The notes beneath the pieces are model-generated. The model did not search any database and was not told where the DNA came from. It saw nothing but the letters and a program-made list of their open reading frames with translations. Both the position numbers and the translations under genes were made by a program. A stretch of DNA of 9,439 nucleotides, taken from assembly GCA_964437215.1 (NCBI GenBank), contig CAYTFZ010000097.1, forward strand, positions 1 to 9,439. The letters are read 5' to 3'. This DNA is from JAAYAN01 sp964437215 (GTDB lineage: Bacteria > Bacteroidota > Ignavibacteria > Ignavibacteriales > Melioribacteraceae). Positions 7,465-9,439 of this stretch are shown here, in pieces. Within the stretch, counting starts at the first letter, position 1. The number at the start of each line of letters is the position of its first letter.

Positions 7465-8142
7465 ATGAGAATACTGATTATTGAAGACGAAAGAAAAATT
7501 GCCGAAACAATTTCGGACAAACTGAAAAAAGAAGGCTTTGCTGTTGATATAGCTGATAACGGTCTGAGCGGCGAAGAATATGCTGTAATAAATAATTATG
7601 ATGTTATTATTCTTGATATAATGCTTCCAAAACAGGATGGCTGGACAACCTGCCGGAAAATACGCGAAAATAAAATAACCGTTCCAATACTTATGCTTAC
7701 CGCGCTTGATGAAGTTTCGGATAAAATAAACGGGCTGAACGGGGGCGCTGATGATTATCTTTCAAAACCGTTTCACCTGGGAGAACTTGTAGCAAGAATA
7801 AGATCTCTGATACGGAGAAATTCAATAATAAAATCTTCACGTATTGAAATGTATGGATTGGTTCTTGATCTTAATCAGCACAAAGTATTCAGAAACGGGC
7901 AGGAACGGATTCTCACTTCAAAAGAATTTGCCCTGCTTGAATTGTTTATGGTAAATGCCGAAAAGATACTCGACCGCAGTTTTATTTCGGAACATATATG
8001 GGATATGAATTTTGATCCAAAAAGCAATGTTATTGATGCTTATGTTAAATTTTTAAGGCAAAAGATTGATAAGGATTTTGAGACACCTCTTATCCACACA
8101 GTGCGCGGCGCCGGTTATATTTTTTCGGAAAAGGGGCGTTAA
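7465..8142 (+). CDS. OmpR/PhoB-family response regulator (CusR-like)
   Basis: A 225-residue two-component response regulator, a DNA-binding transcription factor activated by phosphorylation. The receiver domain (1-115) has the acidic pair E7/D8, the phosphoacceptor D51 in VIILDIMLPKQDG, the switch T79 in LMLTALDE, and K101 in YLSKPF. The winged-helix effector domain (about 128-222) shows LTSKEFALLELFMVN, the recognition helix SNVIDAYVKFLRQKID and the wing HTVRGAGYIF. Length and layout match CusR/CopR-type regulators complete from end to end. The ATG has no ribosome-binding site and sits directly after a TAnnTTTG box, suggesting a leaderless mRNA. The kinase gene starts 2 bases after the stop, so the two form one operon. 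Which promoters it binds is not visible. Confidence 0.95.
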   Translation: MRILIIEDERKIAETISDKLKKEGFAVDIADNGLSGEEYAVINNYDVIILDIMLPKQDGWTTCRKIRENKITVPILMLTALDEVSDKINGLNGGADDYLSKPFHLGELVARIRSLIRRNSIIKSSRIEMYGLVLDLNQHKVFRNGQERILTSKEFALLELFMVNAEKILDRSFISEHIWDMNFDPKSNVIDAYVKFLRQKIDKDFETPLIHTVRGAGYIFSEKGR

Positions 8143-8144
8143 AA

Positions 8145-9439
8145 ATGCTGAAAATAAGAACAAAATTGATTTTAACTTCGGCAGTGCCTTATTCAATTCT
8201 GATAATCATTTTAATTGCGTTTTATTCCTACGATACATTCAGACTGCTCGAAAAGATTTACAAAGAGCGGCTTGCTTTATATAAAAAGGATACTGTTCCT
8301 TCATTTATTGAATTGATAAATTCAAAAAGTCCGGAAGAACTTTCTTTAATTAAAAGCGAGACTGATTACGGAGGTGAAAAAATCGTATTTCAGATATTTG
8401 ATAAAAACTTTTTACCGCTTCTAAATAATAATAATGTTCTTGATGTTTCCCAAATTAAGAATGAGATAATGAGTAAATCCTACAATTATATTTTTGAACA
8501 TAATCATAATCATTATTACGGCGAAGTGCAGATATTGAAAACAAAAAAGGGAAACTTTGTTTTTGTTGCAGCCATTGAAGCCGCAGAATTGAAATCGGCA
8601 TCAATGAAAAGAAGAATACATTTTATTTTTGCAATACCGCTGATTATCGGTTTATTAATAATTCATTCGTTTTATCACAGCCGTATTGCATTTAAACCAG
8701 TGAAAAATATGATAAAAGAATTAAAAGAAATAACTTCAACAAATCTTCACAGGAGACTTCCCCTCTCAAAACCGGAGGACGAAATACGTGAATTGGGAAA
8801 AACTTTGAATGATATGATTTGCAGACTTGAAGAATCGTTCGAAAACCAGAAACGGTTTATTGCGAATGCCTCGCACGAAATAAAAACACCGCTTACAATT
8901 ATCCGTTCGCAGCTCGAGATGCTTCAGGAAAAAATAAATACGGAAAATGCCAGCTGTATTCCCGAAATTCTTAAAGAAGTGGACAGACTAGCAAATCTCA
9001 CAAAATCGCTGTTAACTCTTGCCCGTATTGATTCTGATAAAGATATTTTAAAAGTTGAAAATTTAAGGCTGGATGAGCTTGTAATTGAATCGGTGCAAGT
9101 TTGCTCTAAGTTTGCAGCTGCAAAAAACATAAAGTTAAATTTGAATATTGACGACATAATTGAAATAAACGGAGACGAAGAAAAACTTAAATGTGTTTTT
9201 GTTAATTTAATTGATAATGCCGTGAAGTATTCAAACGAAAACAGCGAAGTGAAAATTTTGCTTAAAAAGGATTCAAAAAACAATGCCGTGTTTGCAGTTC
9301 AGGATAGCGGACTTGGAATAAGCGGAAATGATAAACCGCATATATTTAAAAGGTTTTACCGTTCGGATGAAACACGGGCTAATGTTCCCGGCAGCGGACT
9401 CGGCTTGGCAATTGTTTCCGAAATTATAAAGCTGTACAA
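8145..9439 (+). CDS. Membrane sensor histidine kinase (CusS-like), 3' end outside the window
   Basis: Too long and cut off to close as an open frame; my translation gives 431 codons running off the right edge. A first membrane helix lies at about 8-28, a periplasmic sensor region at 29-157, and a second helix at 159-176. A HAMP linker (177-230) follows with FKPVKNMIKELKEIT. The dimerisation/phosphoacceptor domain has H244 in NASHEIKTPLTIIRSQLEML. The ATPase domain has the N box (VNLIDNAVKYS, N354/N358), the G1 box DSGLGIS (387-393), the F box FKRFYR (401-406) and the G2 box GSGLGLAI (416-423); only the last strands and helix are missing. It would phosphorylate the adjacent regulator. The sensor region contains E118-H-N-H-N-H123, a possible metal ligand cluster. 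AAGGGG at 8131-8136, inside the regulator gene, is the likely ribosome-binding site. Confidence 0.94.
   Translation, partial: MLKIRTKLILTSAVPYSILIIILIAFYSYDTFRLLEKIYKERLALYKKDTVPSFIELINSKSPEELSLIKSETDYGGEKIVFQIFDKNFLPLLNNNNVLDVSQIKNEIMSKSYNYIFEHNHNHYYGEVQILKTKKGNFVFVAAIEAAELKSASMKRRIHFIFAIPLIIGLLIIHSFYHSRIAFKPVKNMIKELKEITSTNLHRRLPLSKPEDEIRELGKTLNDMICRLEESFENQKRFIANASHEIKTPLTIIRSQLEMLQEKINTENASCIPEILKEVDRLANLTKSLLTLARIDSDKDILKVENLRLDELVIESVQVCSKFAAAKNIKLNLNIDDIIEINGDEEKLKCVFVNLIDNAVKYSNENSEVKILLKKDSKNNAVFAVQDSGLGISGNDKPHIFKRFYRSDETRANVPGSGLGLAIVSEIIKLY

Noticed and set aside
8924..9283. A 119-residue open frame on the minus strand
   Set aside because: It lies antisense to the conserved histidine kinase domain and is Ser/Phe-rich low-complexity translation typical of a shadow frame.
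1..9439. CRISPR arrays, tRNA or rRNA genes, insertion sequences, riboswitches
   Set aside because: No regularly spaced direct repeats, cloverleaf sequence, transposase motif or structured leader was found on either strand.

Overview
The window reads as an AT-rich chromosome segment from the Bacteroidota/Chlorobi side of the FCB group, most likely an Ignavibacteria-like organism. Three things support this. One protein carries the QNYPNPF-type FlgD/T9SS sorting module that is very common in Ignavibacteria and Melioribacter. The outer-membrane receptor has the carboxypeptidase-regulatory plus TonB-receptor layout. A TAnnTTTG promoter element sits just upstream of the response regulator. The taxonomic placement is inferred from family traits, with no marker gene in view. 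All genes point to the right.

Left part (1-2700): a loose run of small, unrelated accessory genes. After about 200 bases of non-coding, possibly repeat-derived DNA come a DUF1003 membrane protein, a broken SnoaL/NTF2-like tail, a GNAT acetyltransferase, an ABM-type monooxygenase and a YdeI/OmdA-family protein. They have wide AT-rich gaps and no shared pathway. They look like individually gained genes and not one operon, although ABM and YdeI (61 bases apart) could be co-transcribed.

Middle part (2961-7362): a secreted 632-residue protein and a TonB-dependent receptor. The secreted protein has a signal peptide, a carboxypeptidase-regulatory-like repeat, an internally placed T9SS/FlgD-like module, and a C-terminal putative glycoside hydrolase (GHL15-like) barrel. 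The receptor follows 136 bases later. A polysaccharide- or glycan-uptake role is possible, but there is no SusD-type partner. The receptor gene ends with a clear rho-independent terminator.

Right part (7450-9439): an OmpR-family response regulator with a possible leaderless promoter, followed 2 bases later by a CusS-like sensor kinase that runs off the window. The kinase's periplasmic region has an H-N-H-N-H cluster, so a metal signal is a reasonable hypothesis. Whether this system controls the receptor gene cannot be told from the sequence.

I see no convincing new multi-gene system. The best leads are the mid-protein sorting module attached to an uncharacterised hydrolase, the His cluster in the sensor kinase, the leaderless regulator, the NTF2-like gene remnant, and the repeat-like left edge.
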